64,000 nt of DNA, taken from NCBI GenBank assembly GCA_016858145.1, contig JAEHOE010000014.1, positions 310,001 through 374,000 on the forward strand. Reading direction: 5' to 3'. A program made the translations under genes and the position numbers. The DNA comes from Edaphochlamys debaryana (lineage: Eukaryota; Chlorophyta; Chlorophyceae; Chlamydomonadales). Below the pieces are notes generated by a model, which worked only from the letters and a program-made list of their open reading frames with translations, searched no databases and was not told the DNA's origin. Position 1 is the first letter of the stretch; each line of letters begins with the position of its first letter. This document shows, in pieces, positions 1 to 9,738 of the stretch.

Positions 1-45
1 CCAACCGCCCAATAACTAATTGTTCCCGCCATTGTGCCACCCCAG

Positions 46-336
46 GGCTCCGGGATTGTCAACAACCAGCCCTCGCCCGTCTACAAGTTCAGCATCATGG
101 CAGAGGATGGGGGCAACACGCCCTCCTCAGACCGCTTCCGCATTCGCATCTTCACCCTGGCGGCAGACGGTACGACGGAGATCAAGATGTACGACAACTT
201 TGTGGGCGGCGCCGCGTCGGGCTGCGCCAGCCTGTCGAGCCCGTCATGCGACTTCCGCGCCGCCACCACGGCCCTGGGCGGCGGCAGCATCGTCATTCAG
301 AAGAACTCGCCCGGCGGCGGCCGCCGCATGGCGTGA
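46..336 (+). CDS. C-terminal exon of a secreted/extracellular beta-rich protein (partial)
   Basis: This is the last coding exon of a gene that begins before the window. It opens after an acceptor (cag, then GGC TCC GGG at 46, phase 0) and stops with TGA at 334-336, giving 97 codons. The segment GSGIVNNQPSPVYKFSI, then DRFRIRIF, then MYDNF resembles the GSGxVN...YxF...DxFRIxI...YDN pattern of extracellular domains often called post-COAP-1 in bacterial surface proteins. That family link is from memory of the pattern and is tentative. Two cysteines (SGCASLSSPSCDF) could form a disulfide, and the basic tail ends PGGGRRMA. I cannot see a signal peptide or any upstream domain, because the 5' part lies outside the window. 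Confidence 0.6.
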   Translation, partial: GSGIVNNQPSPVYKFSIMAEDGGNTPSSDRFRIRIFTLAADGTTEIKMYDNFVGGAASGCASLSSPSCDFRAATTALGGGSIVIQKNSPGGGRRMA

Positions 337-2539
337 ACGGCTGATGAGAGAACGCGGGTTAGCCTGGGGTAGCTATATAGTTGACTTTCAGCTGCTCGTG
401 TATATATTGTCTATGGAATAGGAGTGGGCGGCTGCCCGCCCACGCACGCCAGTGCTCGGTCCTGTCACCCCCGCGGGCCCACGTGTGAACATGCACTCAC
501 GGGAGGGGAGGGGAGGGGGAGTCCCCCGGGGGAACAGGGCCGAGCAGGTTAGGTCCGTGCACCCCCCTTCACTCCCCATCCACCCAGCACATGCCTAGGT
601 CTGGTGTGGGTGTCCTGAGCGAGGGGTTCCGACTGAGGAGCTGGGACGGGCCTTGCAGGGGCCTGCCATGCTCAGGTGTACAGGAAGATTTACATAAAGA
701 CTCTGGGCATGGATGCACGTGTCAAGCACGAAGATATGGCAAAGATATGCGTCGCAGCGCGTGCCGGTGGGTGCCTGCGTGTCACGTGGCGTGCTATGCA
801 CCGGTGGGTTAGAGTACGGAAGCTAGCTGCGCAGGGCCAATTGAGTGGAGTGTGAGGGCCACGACAGGTTTGATTATAGACTTGAGGAGCGAGTGCAAGG
901 GCCCCCAGTCGTGGAGGTGCGGGCGCCTGGGGATACCATTCCTTGGCGGGTCTGAGCCTCAGAGGTACATTTGTGGTGATGTCTGGCCGCATGGGGTGGA
1001 GCTCTTTACTCGCCCTGCTGCCTGCACACGTTAGGGATCAACCCCTCGTATTAGTCGTATATAACTGTATGTATTGACCTTGATTGCCCTTCTGAGTGCT
1101 TGGCCTCGCAACCTAGCTATGGGGTGCGGTGCAGACGTGCAAATGGGGGCCGAGGCAGGTTAGCATTGCACACGCATGGACGGCACGGGTAGCGTGGCCG
1201 CTTGCTGGGGAATCCGGGGTACGCGTGGCCTCGGCGGCCAAGACCCCGTCACGCCAAGTCCTGTTCCGACTGGTCTAGTGCCAATGCTTATGAGTCACGG
1301 CCAGCAAGCCACTTGCGTTTGTGCAATACAAGCCCTTCAAGAACCACAAGCAACAACCCTACCTGCTGAGCAACATCTTTGCCTTTCCCGGAGCGAAACC
1401 CGGATGATCCACACGAACAGGGACGCCATGAGACAGCGCCAGACGCTTGCACGATGCAGCCCCTGCCCAGCGGAGGGGTACGGAGGAAGCGGTGTCACAC
1501 CGCCCGTGCCCGTTCCTAGAGTCCGAATTGCGGTCCGGCCCAGAGCAGCCTAAGCCCTAGCCCTCTCGTGCCCTGTGACCCCAACCCTAGTCAGCGGTAA
1601 ACCCTTACCCCGGCGTACGCCCCCCCCCCCACCTCGCGCTGATCTTGCCCTCCGCCCCCAACCCTGTAACCCCTACGCTGCACGGCCCCTGCGAACACAG
1701 AAGCCCCCAATCCTGTAACCGCACGCTTCGACACTCTCGTACCGCCCCCCAGCAGACGCACAGCGCTGCAGCAAATCAGGGCTTGCAGCCCGCTCCCACA
1801 CAGCAGCAATGCAACCATAACCAGTACAGGTATAGGTGCTAGAGCAATGATTGAGTTCACATGAGGCTTCATTCGTCCGCACGCACATGCAAGAGACCTG
1901 CACACGCCCCGCTCTGGCTTCACCACCCCACACCAAGAGGAACCCGCGCGCAACCTCACACAAGAATGGACATGTAACCAGTTTCCGACACGCCGAGTGC
2001 TCAGAACCATGTTGGCCAAGCGGCCGCTGTGCTTCAACCCATTTTGCTGTGCAGTGCCGTCTTGGTGCACCCTCACCCCAGCCACCCATACCCCTTGACT
2101 TGCACGCCTTCACTCCACCTCCCACAACAACAGCAACGGAGAGACGAGCAAAGCTGGCTTTACCGCTGCGCCCTCCCACAGACACACCAGCCCTTCTTAC
2201 GCGCAGATGCCCGCAGTCCAGTGGCCGCAGTGGCCAAACAGATAGTAACACAGTAACCTCGACACAGCTGCACATCCGCCCCGCTCTTCGCCCCCTACTT
2301 GCCACACCTTAACTACCCAACCTCTTGCGGATTCGAAGACAGTCGCCGCACACCTGCCCCGTCGCAGCAGGCCAGGGCCGCCGCTCCGTCCGCTGGTCGG
2401 ACACCAAGCGCGCCTCTCCACCGCTCCACCGTTGCAACACACGGCATCCCTACAGGCCCGCCTAGCACATGTAACTCGGAGGCGCCTAGGCGTCTAGGGC
2501 GGGGTTTTACGAGAACAACGTGGCAAGAAGCCGCATCGT
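337..2539. other. Convergent intergenic region
   Basis: This stretch lies between the 3' end of the first gene and the 3' end of the ELMO-domain gene on the opposite strand. It should contain both 3' UTRs. No frame here shows both recognisable protein sequence and good splice sites. Around 1674-1704 the minus strand carries a block (TTCGCAGGGGCCGTGCAGCG) that recurs at about 41658 and 41710, so it is a dispersed repeat. A run of C occurs near 1621. Confidence 0.5.
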
Positions 2540-5500
2540 CTAGGGCGGGGGGTCTGGCAGGCTGGCCGCTCGGCTGGCGTTGTCCAGCATGGCCTTGGGC
2601 TTCTTCAGCGCCAGGGTCTGGAGGTGAAAGATGCGGGATGCGGGATGCGGGAGGGAGGGGCGGCGGAAGGGAAGCAATGGCGACGTGACGTGTGACAGTT
2701 GGGACCCGGAAGGAGGACGGGCCAGGGCGCCGGCGAGTGGCAACAGGCGGGCAAGCGAGTGCGCACACTGGCCCACCCCACCCCACCCTACCCCTCCCCA
2801 CCCCCCCCGCCCTCCCGCCCCCCCGCTCCGCCCCACCTCGACCTCCCGCAGCACGTGCCCGCTGTCGCGCATGGTCTTGCGCCCGCCCGCCCAGGCCTGG
2901 TAGAAGGCCACCAGCGCCCCCGCGTAGAAGTCCTGAGCCGCCTCCACCAGGTTGCCGCGCGCGTTGGCGGCGCGGTGCAGCAGGCCGGAGCGCAGCGCCT
3001 GGGGGCGGGCGGGTGGGTGGGGGGCTGAGTTCGAGGAAAGCAAGGGCGGGGGAGAGGGGAGACGTGGTTGTGGTGCCGACCTGCTCTTCCCACGTTGCTC
3101 TCCTCCTCATCCTCCACACACACACACACACACACACACACCATCCGGCCTCGGACCCCCCCGGCTTTCGGTTGCGTATCAGAGGCCGGCCGGCTAGTCA
3201 ACGAGCCTACGCCTTCCCCCACCCCACGCCTTCCCCCACCCCATGCCCCACCTGCAGCGTCCACTTGGTGACGTTGATCGCCACGATGGCCAGCGGGAAC
3301 TCGTGCACCGGGTGGCGGGACAGCAGGTACATCTGGGGGGCGGGTGTGAGCTTGGGTTGAAACCTTGCAGTCACGAGGCACCTCCGCATTCCCAAGCCCC
3401 TGGGCTCAGCAGGCCCCCACCAGGCCCACCCCAGGCCCACCTTGTGGGCCCCCTCTGGGCTCCAGGCCGTGAGCCAGTACAGCTGCACCAGGCCCAGCAT
3501 GCCGCAGCCGCGCAGGTCCGTGGCGGGGTCCTGGCCCTGAGGCCAAGATGGGGCAGGGAGGAGACAACAACGGGTTTCGTCCTGATGATCAGCAAGGGGC
3601 GCCTTGGGACCAAGCGTGAACAACCTGGTGTCTGCCAGCCCCCATGATACTCACTGCACCCAGCCGAAAAGCTCGCTCACCTTATCCCCACCTAGCCCGC
3701 GACCTCTCGGGGTGCGGGCTACACCAGTCACCCAGCCCAGTCACCCACCCAGCCCAGCCACCCAGCCCCACCGGCCGGGGCCACGCGCTCCGACCCCAAA
3801 CTACTGTACACCCACGCCCCTGCCCCCCTGCCCCTCCCCACCTGGAACCCGATCATTGCCCAGTGCGAGCCGAAGCGGGGCTGGTCATGGTGAAGGCCTG
3901 CGAGAAAAAAATTCATGAATGTACGGCAAGCCTCCGCCGTACAACCCGTCCGGAGCGGCATGAAGTTCAGTAGCGCCCGCCCTTTGCCTGGCGCAGCGCT
4001 ATGGATAGCGTACCCGTGAAGGCCGCGAAGAGGGAGTTGAGGAGCCGAGCGTGCGTCAGATCGTCGTTGTTGTACGGCATCTTTGCGAGCGACAGAAGCT
4101 GCAGCAGCTGCTCGCGAAGCTGCGGCGGCTTCAAGTCGGGCGGCCCGAGGCACAGCATGCGCGCGAACGCGCCCGGCGGCGGCGGCAGGGAAGATGAAAC
4201 GGCGGCGCGGTACGACGACGTGTCCATGGCCATGAAGTGCAGTACGGCCTCGTTGTAAGGCAGCGGCGTGGCGGCGGTGATCGCCTCGGCGCCGCCGCCC
4301 GTCGAGCCCGCCACTGAGTCCCCAGCCGAAGGCCTGTACTGCAATCTCGTCTGCATCTCCTTCCGCCGCTCCTCATTCGCCAGATCCCACTCGTCCTGTT
4401 CCATTGCGGCGGCGCCGCCTTTCGCCGCCGCCGGTTGCATTGACGGCTGCTTCACGCCGCCAATCAGCGAGGGCTGGACGGGGCGAGCCGCGTTGAGGGA
4501 CGGCGCCGGCGGCAGCGGCGCGAGGGCGGGCTTAGCGAGGGGGACGGAGCCCGAGCCGGCGGCGGAGCCCGGTCCCGCCGACGCCGCTGCTGCCCCGCTT
4601 GCTGCCGCCAGCATGCCGCCCTGTGCGTAATCCGGCTTGACGAGGCCGGCCGTGACGCTAAGGACCGAGTGGTCCGACTCCGCCGCGCGTGAGGAGCCCT
4701 GGGGGGCACACAGGGGAGGAGGCGGCGTGGGGTCTGCTGAGGCCCAGGCAGGTCCACACAGACCAAGCAAGGGGTAATGACGAAGCCCTTGAGTCGGCAC
4801 ATGGCCCCAAGGTGCAGGGCCCCCTCGGCTGCCCTCCAACGCCTGAGCCGCTGCCCCGGGCCCCCCCACCTTGCCGCCCGTTGTGTTGGGCGACTCCGCT
4901 GCCCGGCTGCTGGCGCTGGGGGTGGTGGGGCCTGGAGCGGGTGGGGGTGGGGGATAGGGCTTGGGGTAAGCGGCCGAGAAATGGTCAAACCAGTTCCTCG
5001 ACTGCCTGGGTTAGGCCGCCTTTCGCTCTCCCCAGCCTCGTAGCTAGAGAGCCTCGTAGCTCGTGTACCACGCAGGGGCTATGCCCTCCTCCCGAGCCTC
5101 GTGAGGGCAGAGCTCCGAGCCGATCCCTGAGCCCCACGTTACGGCACCCGCACCTGCCGCCGCTCCGCCCACCAGCGCGGTCTCCCCCGTGGCGCCCGCG
5201 CTCTGCTGGCCCGCGGGCGCGGCGTGCAGTGCCTGCATGAGCCTGTACGACGGCAGGTCCTGTACGGCAGTACGACAGGTACGGGACCAAGTTCATGCGT
5301 GGGGAACCCAGCCATGACCCTTCAACTGTCCTCCTATCTCTCCTCTCCCCCTCCACACACACCCACACTCCGCCCATACCGCACCTCTGCCCCCACGGAC
5401 GCCAGTTTGCCGCTGGGCGGCGGCGGCCCGCTGCCCGCCACGCCCGCCGCCCCCGCGCCGCTGAGCCCCTGTATCCCGCTCCGCCCCGTCATGTCCTCCG

Positions 5501-6285
5501 CCTCCGGGTCCCCGATCGTGTCCATCTGGGTTTCGGAGACCGCGAAGGTGGTCCACGAGCCCATGGGCTTGGCGTCCTGAGTGGAGGGGGGAGCGCGTGG
5601 AGGGGGGCAGGGGCGATGGAGAGGGGGTGCTTGGGGAGGAGAGGTGCATGGGGTGGGTGGGTTCGGCAGAGGGGGAGGCCAGGGAGAGAGGCCGCGGGTC
5701 GTGTTTCGGGAGGTAGAGCAGGCTGCACCGTGGGAGCGGACGCACATATCCCTCGCCCCCTGACCCCACGCTGCCCCTCGGCATCCCTCCCTCCCCTCCC
5801 GGTCCCGCTGCTATCCGCGCGAATGGCCCTATCCCCGACCACAACCGACACTGACCTCCGCGCACACCCGCTGGCTGACCGAGTTACGGAGGAACTCCAT
5901 CTCGGACTGTTCGCTGTTGGCGCCCACCGTGCTGACCTGGCTGCCGTACAGCTCGGCCATGACGCCCATGGGCGGCGGCGATCCGGCCACGTGGCCGGGC
6001 CTGCCTGGGCCTCCCGGGGCCCCGCCGCCCGTGGTGGGCCCGCTGGCCCCGCTGCCTGCCCCGCTGGCATTGGCGCTGGCCACCTCCGAGAAGGCGGGGG
6101 CGGTGTGGGCTCGCAGGGCCGGGCTCCTGGCGCTGGCCGGGGGGGTTCCCGAGGGCGGCTGGCTGGCTTTGTGAGGGGTGCTGTCCTCCACCGGCGGCGG
6201 CGGAGCGGGTTGCAGCCGCCGGACTACCGGCGGCGCGGCCGGGGCCGGCACCTCCTCCTCTTCCTCCTCCTCCTCTTCTTCTTCT

Positions 6286-6318
<33 letters not shown>

Positions 6319-7261
6319 GCCAGCACCTCCGTCTTGAGGGACTGCTTGACGTTGCTCACCAGGTGAGCGGGCATGGCCTTTGGCCGGAACACCTGCGTGT
6401 AAAGCAGCAACGTTGTGAGTACTGTAACTGAGGCACGCCGTCGGTCTGACGCAGGCCGTGCGTCTGACTGTTTGGCATCGACGCTCCAAACGTGCACACG
6501 CGGGGGCGTTGCTACCATGACGCCTTGCTGCGCCACCGCGAGCTCCACCCCAATCCTATCTGTCCTTCAAGCACGTCGCCCCCATCCCCCATCCCCACCC
6601 ATTTTCTCTTGCCTGCTTGTGGAAGTCTCCCTCGCGCTTCCCTCCCTCGAATGCATAGGAGAATTCGTCGTCATCGTCCTCCGCTTGCGCCTGCTTCTTA
6701 AGCGTGCCGACCTGCGTTGCGTAAGGGGCACACCAGCAGGAACAGGAGCAGGGACGTTGAGCGTACGCAAACGTGCGCACGGCTGGATGGGCTGCAGGGG
6801 AGCAACGTACCTCGGTCAGGCCCGTCCCCTCGAAAACGGGGGGCGGTGGGGGGGGCTCCGCCTGTTGCGGCTTGAGCTCAGGCGGCGGGACAACCACGGG
6901 CTCCGCGACCGGCTCGCGCGCGGGCGCCTTTGCGGCAACGCGACCGACGATCCGCGCCTTCTCGGGATCCTGTGCCGGGCAACAAGAGACATTAGTCGTC
7001 GGCAAGGCATGCGGAGCCGACAGACCGGAAACCCCCGCCCCGCTCTACCTCTGCGATCAAACGTGCTCCAGTTCGAGCTCGAGGGCCCAGCGACGCGCTC
7101 GGCTTTGCTGCGCTCGGCGCCTGGGGCTCCGGCAGCAGCTCTCCTTCAGGCGCCGAGCCCAGGTCCAAGTACTTTGCCCCAGCGTTGGCAGCCTTCTTTC
7201 CAGCCTTCACGGCCTTCTTTGGCGCGGGGGCGTCGTCTATTTCTATCTCAAACTCGTCCAT
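2540..7261 (-). CDS. ELMO-domain protein (ELMOD-type) with a long disordered N-terminus
   Basis: I model 13 exons: 7049-7261, 6811-6969, 6613-6711, 5856-6392, 5385-5576, 5069-5259, 4870-4915, 4014-4698, 3842-3897, 3441-3536, 3252-3332, 2837-2998 and 2540-2617. All phases fit and the product is 864 aa. The C-terminal ~230 residues are an ELMO/CED-12 domain. The hallmark GSHWAMIGFQ|GQDPATDLRGCG spans two exons and keeps the arginine that ELMOD proteins use as GTPase-activating proteins for Arl2/Arl3-type GTPases. The first ~600 residues are low-complexity Pro/Ala/Gly, with a long run of about 20 glutamates encoded near 6251-6318. The intron after exon 3 needs a GC donor (CAG|GCAAGA). Exon 4 could instead end a few codons earlier (CGG|GTGTGC). 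Domain identity is firm, the N-terminal exon chain is less so, and the target GTPase is unknown. Confidence 0.85.
3114..3142. repeat. (CA)n microsatellite in an ELMO-gene intron
   Basis: An uninterrupted CA dinucleotide tract lies in the intron between the exons at 2837-2998 and 3252-3332. It is ordinary simple sequence and likely polymorphic. Confidence 0.95.
6251..6318 (-). repeat. GAG/GAA trinucleotide tract encoding poly-glutamate
   Basis: The plus strand reads CTC/CTT repeats; on the coding minus strand these are mixed GAG and GAA codons giving a run of about 20 Glu residues in exon 4 of the ELMO-domain gene. The mix of two codons shows the tract is not a pure slippage product. Confidence 0.9.
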
Positions 7262-8455
7262 GTTGCGCTCTAGTGCGCCCCGACTAGCAGTACAGAATTA
7301 AAGGCGTCTTATCTCATGAGGAGCTCTGTTTGGCGGGATACACGAGCAAGGGACCACTGAACCGGTCCCGCAAGGTGTGGCACGCCGGCCTTTCTGCGCG
7401 TACTTATGGTCGCGGAGCACCGTCAGCTGATGTGGCGACAGCGTTGAAACACTTGCAAGTAGTGTCTGTCCGCCAGGTTGATCGCAGGCCGGCGCCGGCC
7501 AGCCTTCCCGCCACCCTCCGCACGAATGCCCGCCCGGCCCGAGTCCGCGCCCTCTATCTTTTGCTTCATGGCAATGCCTGCATTCCGACCGCAGTAACAC
7601 CTCTGTATGTCCAGATTCGGCAAGGCCGCGGCCCGGCAACCGATCGGCTACGGCAGCCTGGTAATAGTCATAACAGACCTCCGGACCCCGTTGGTCTCTC
7701 CCTTGGCCAGGGTCAGCCAGTTCCTGACTGCCGCCCACGTAATGTCCGCCCTCAGGTTCCTCGCTTCCGTCTGCAGGAAATCGCAACTTGATTAGAGATG
7801 ACGGGTGCCCACGAGCGCACCCAAACTGCTTAGCCCACGCCATACAGTGCCCCAAAGCGTCTTCATGCCCTTGCCCCTCATCTAATCTGCCTACGACTGC
7901 CTGTCTGACCGTATCTGCCTGAAGCCCAGTAGCCGCCGCAGTAGCCAATGGTTCCAAACAGCTCACATGCTTTCCAGACTACCTACCCTCGGCTGCTCTA
8001 GTCTGATACGCCAGACGAACCTGGCTTCCGTCCGTTAACACTGTGCCCAGCTTGTGCAGCAGGACCCATCCGAACACATACAATACAAAACCAAACATGG
8101 TCCCTCCGACGTTTGCACCCAGAACGTCACCCTGGCGCCGCACACGCCACAGGGCCGTCCGACGCGGCAGGCTGCCGCTACGCAAGTACGGCCCCTAGCC
8201 AGGCACCTCGAGCTGTCTCCAGCGAAAGAGCCGTTGCCAGTCCCATACCCAGGATGAGCAGCCACAGGCCCCCCCTGCTGCCGGGCCGTGCCGTCCATCA
8301 GCTCCCCGGGGCCACGGGATTGGCAGGTGCGCTAAGGCCTCCTCGGCTCCTGTTTAAGGCAGGAGGCCAGCGCCGTGGTCGAGAGCCATCTGGACGGTCA
8401 CGTGATTGCCCACACGTCCAAGGGGGATGCTGCTCCTAACGCGGCCAGCGCCAGC
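7262..8455. other. Region between ELMO-gene 5' end and SAP30-like gene 3' end
   Basis: This stretch contains the ELMO-gene promoter and the 3' UTR of the SAP30-like gene. It also holds a possible minus-strand membrane-protein gene, of which only the exon at 7987-8131 is listed. Around 8190-8275 (minus) another frame reads GLWLLILGMGLATALSL, a membrane-helix-like segment that could be an upstream exon. Around 7606-7770 (minus) an open stretch follows a good acceptor (tttcctgcag). I could not join these into one convincing model. Confidence 0.4.
7987..8131 (-). CDS. Candidate exon of a small membrane protein (unrecognised)
   Basis: This is a 145-nt open stretch on the minus strand between a cag acceptor and a strong donor (G|GTAGGT). 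It would read GDVLGANVGG, then TMFGFVLYVFGWVLLHKLG, then a polar tail ending QTRAAE. The middle part is a typical single membrane helix followed by a basic residue, which is unusual for chance translation in this GC-rich DNA. Codon use is less GC-biased than in neighbouring genes. I do not recognise the family and could not fix the start or end of the gene. It may be a fortuitous open frame. Confidence 0.3.
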
Positions 8456-9311
8456 TCATTTCCGCGCTAGGGCGTTCTGGGCTGCTAGGGCTTGCCGCCG
8501 CTGCACCGCCGTGACGAAGGCCGCGATCACTTTGAGCTCGTCGTTCACGGTCTGCAGGGAGGGCATCGCCGGGGAATGCAGGAGTTTGGTCAAGGGCTCA
8601 GGGCCTCGGCTGGGAGGCCGGCGACAGGCCAGTCCAAGAGACCTTCAGTGGCTCCCGCGTTAGGGGCCGCCCTGGGGCTGGCACTTGCACAGCTACAGGC
8701 CCCCGCTGGGCGGACCCCCCGGTACAATGCATGCTCCTCACCTGTGCTGCGAAGTGACGGGTGACTGCCGCTACAAGTTGATCCTTCGAGGCCGTCTGGG
8801 GCACCCCCACCTGCTGCAGGGCGAGCAGTCAACCCGGGGACCCGGGGATAGCGTTAGAAAAGCATACAGTGACTCTCGCCTTGCATGTAGCCAGAGCACA
8901 GCGCGATCAAGCACGCTGGAGCAGCAAGACCATCGCAAGACAGCCCGGGCTTGGCAGCCCAAGCCCGCATGCAGGCGATGGCCAGCAAAAGGCGCATGCC
9001 CGGTCGTCAGCAAGCACGGACGACGCCAACCCACCAGCTTGTGCACACGCTGATATCGCTTGAGGCTCGAGACATCGAGCTTTCCGAAATTCACGCGCTA
9101 GGGGCGGGGAAAGGGGATGCAGGGCATGTTGGTCCAAGCTGGCTCCTCAGCGGCGCGCAGCACGCCCGCACCAAGCACGACCTCAGAGATGTATCAGGCC
9201 AAGCTGGAGGGGGCTCCAAGGCAGCTGCTGCGGCACGCGCTCGCGCACCGGCTTGAGCGGAAGTGGCGTCGGCGTCCTCTTCCGCGCGGCGCCGTTGTCC
9301 GCCTGGTCCAT
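8456..9311 (-). CDS. SAP30-like / plant AFR-like Sin3-binding protein
   Basis: Four in-phase exons (9249-9311, 9035-9097,8742-8810, 8456-8551) encode a 96-aa protein starting MDQADNGAARKR and ending NALARK. Exon 2 reads RVNFGKLDVSSLKRYQRVHK. Exon 3 carries TASKDQLVAAVTRHFAAQ and exon 4 continues VNDELKVIAAFVTAVQRR. This order (a KLD..SLKRY block, a short loop, then SKxQLVxAVxRHF and a final helix) is the Sin3-binding domain of SAP30 and of its plant AFR relatives, subunits of the Sin3-histone deacetylase co-repressor complex. Essentially only that domain is present; the zinc-finger part of animal SAP30 is absent. The protein should be nuclear. It lies divergent from the MFS transporter gene. 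The open reading frames alone do not reveal it, since no exon exceeds 96 nt. Confidence 0.8.
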
Positions 9312-9738
9312 GGTTTCCGCACCTCTTCCGCTTGTCAGAGTAGGATGGTGCTGGGTGGTGAGGGTGAGGCGTAGCTTCAGCTCAGGGTTCACGGAATCGC
9401 GCCACGGTCCGCCCTGTGCAAGGGTTCAGCGACGTGACAAGGTGGTGTGGGCTCCGGTGTTTCTGTAAGTTGGAGTGTGTGGCGGTGACGATGTTCAACA
9501 ACTAAGAACCCGAGGCGAGGGCGCGGGGTCGTTCGGTGGCGCGCTTGCATCACGTCGATGGAGGTCGATGGGCGACCTCCCGCGAAAACCAGCTCTGACC
9601 ATTGCACTTATCTGGAGGCCTACTGTTTTGTTCACTGCATTCACATGTGTGCGAGCTGTCACTGAGCGCGACTTGCAGCTCGCGCATCAACTTCCCTCGA
9701 CTCGCAGTTGCGGGCCCGGAGCCGTGGAGGAGGGATCA
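9312..9738. promoter_or_regulatory. Divergent promoter and 5' UTR region (SAP30-like / MFS)
   Basis: The start codons of the SAP30-like gene (minus) and of the MFS gene (plus) face away from each other across about 430 bp. The right part up to 9739 is transcribed as MFS exon 1 in my model, because a strong donor (CAA|GTGAGT) sits at 9740. An in-frame ATG at 9568 would give the transporter a 57-residue N-terminal extension if used. No clear core promoter motif was identified. Confidence 0.4.

Noticed and set aside
3961..4020. GC donor (CAG|GCAAAG) for ELMO-gene exon 8
   Set aside because: The upstream GT donor at 4013 gives the correct phase and an unbroken ELMO domain (FTG|LHHDQPRFGSHW).
5295..6431. 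378-codon plus-strand open frame
   Set aside because: It is antisense to ELMO-gene exons and contains translated poly-Glu complement (Leu/Phe runs).
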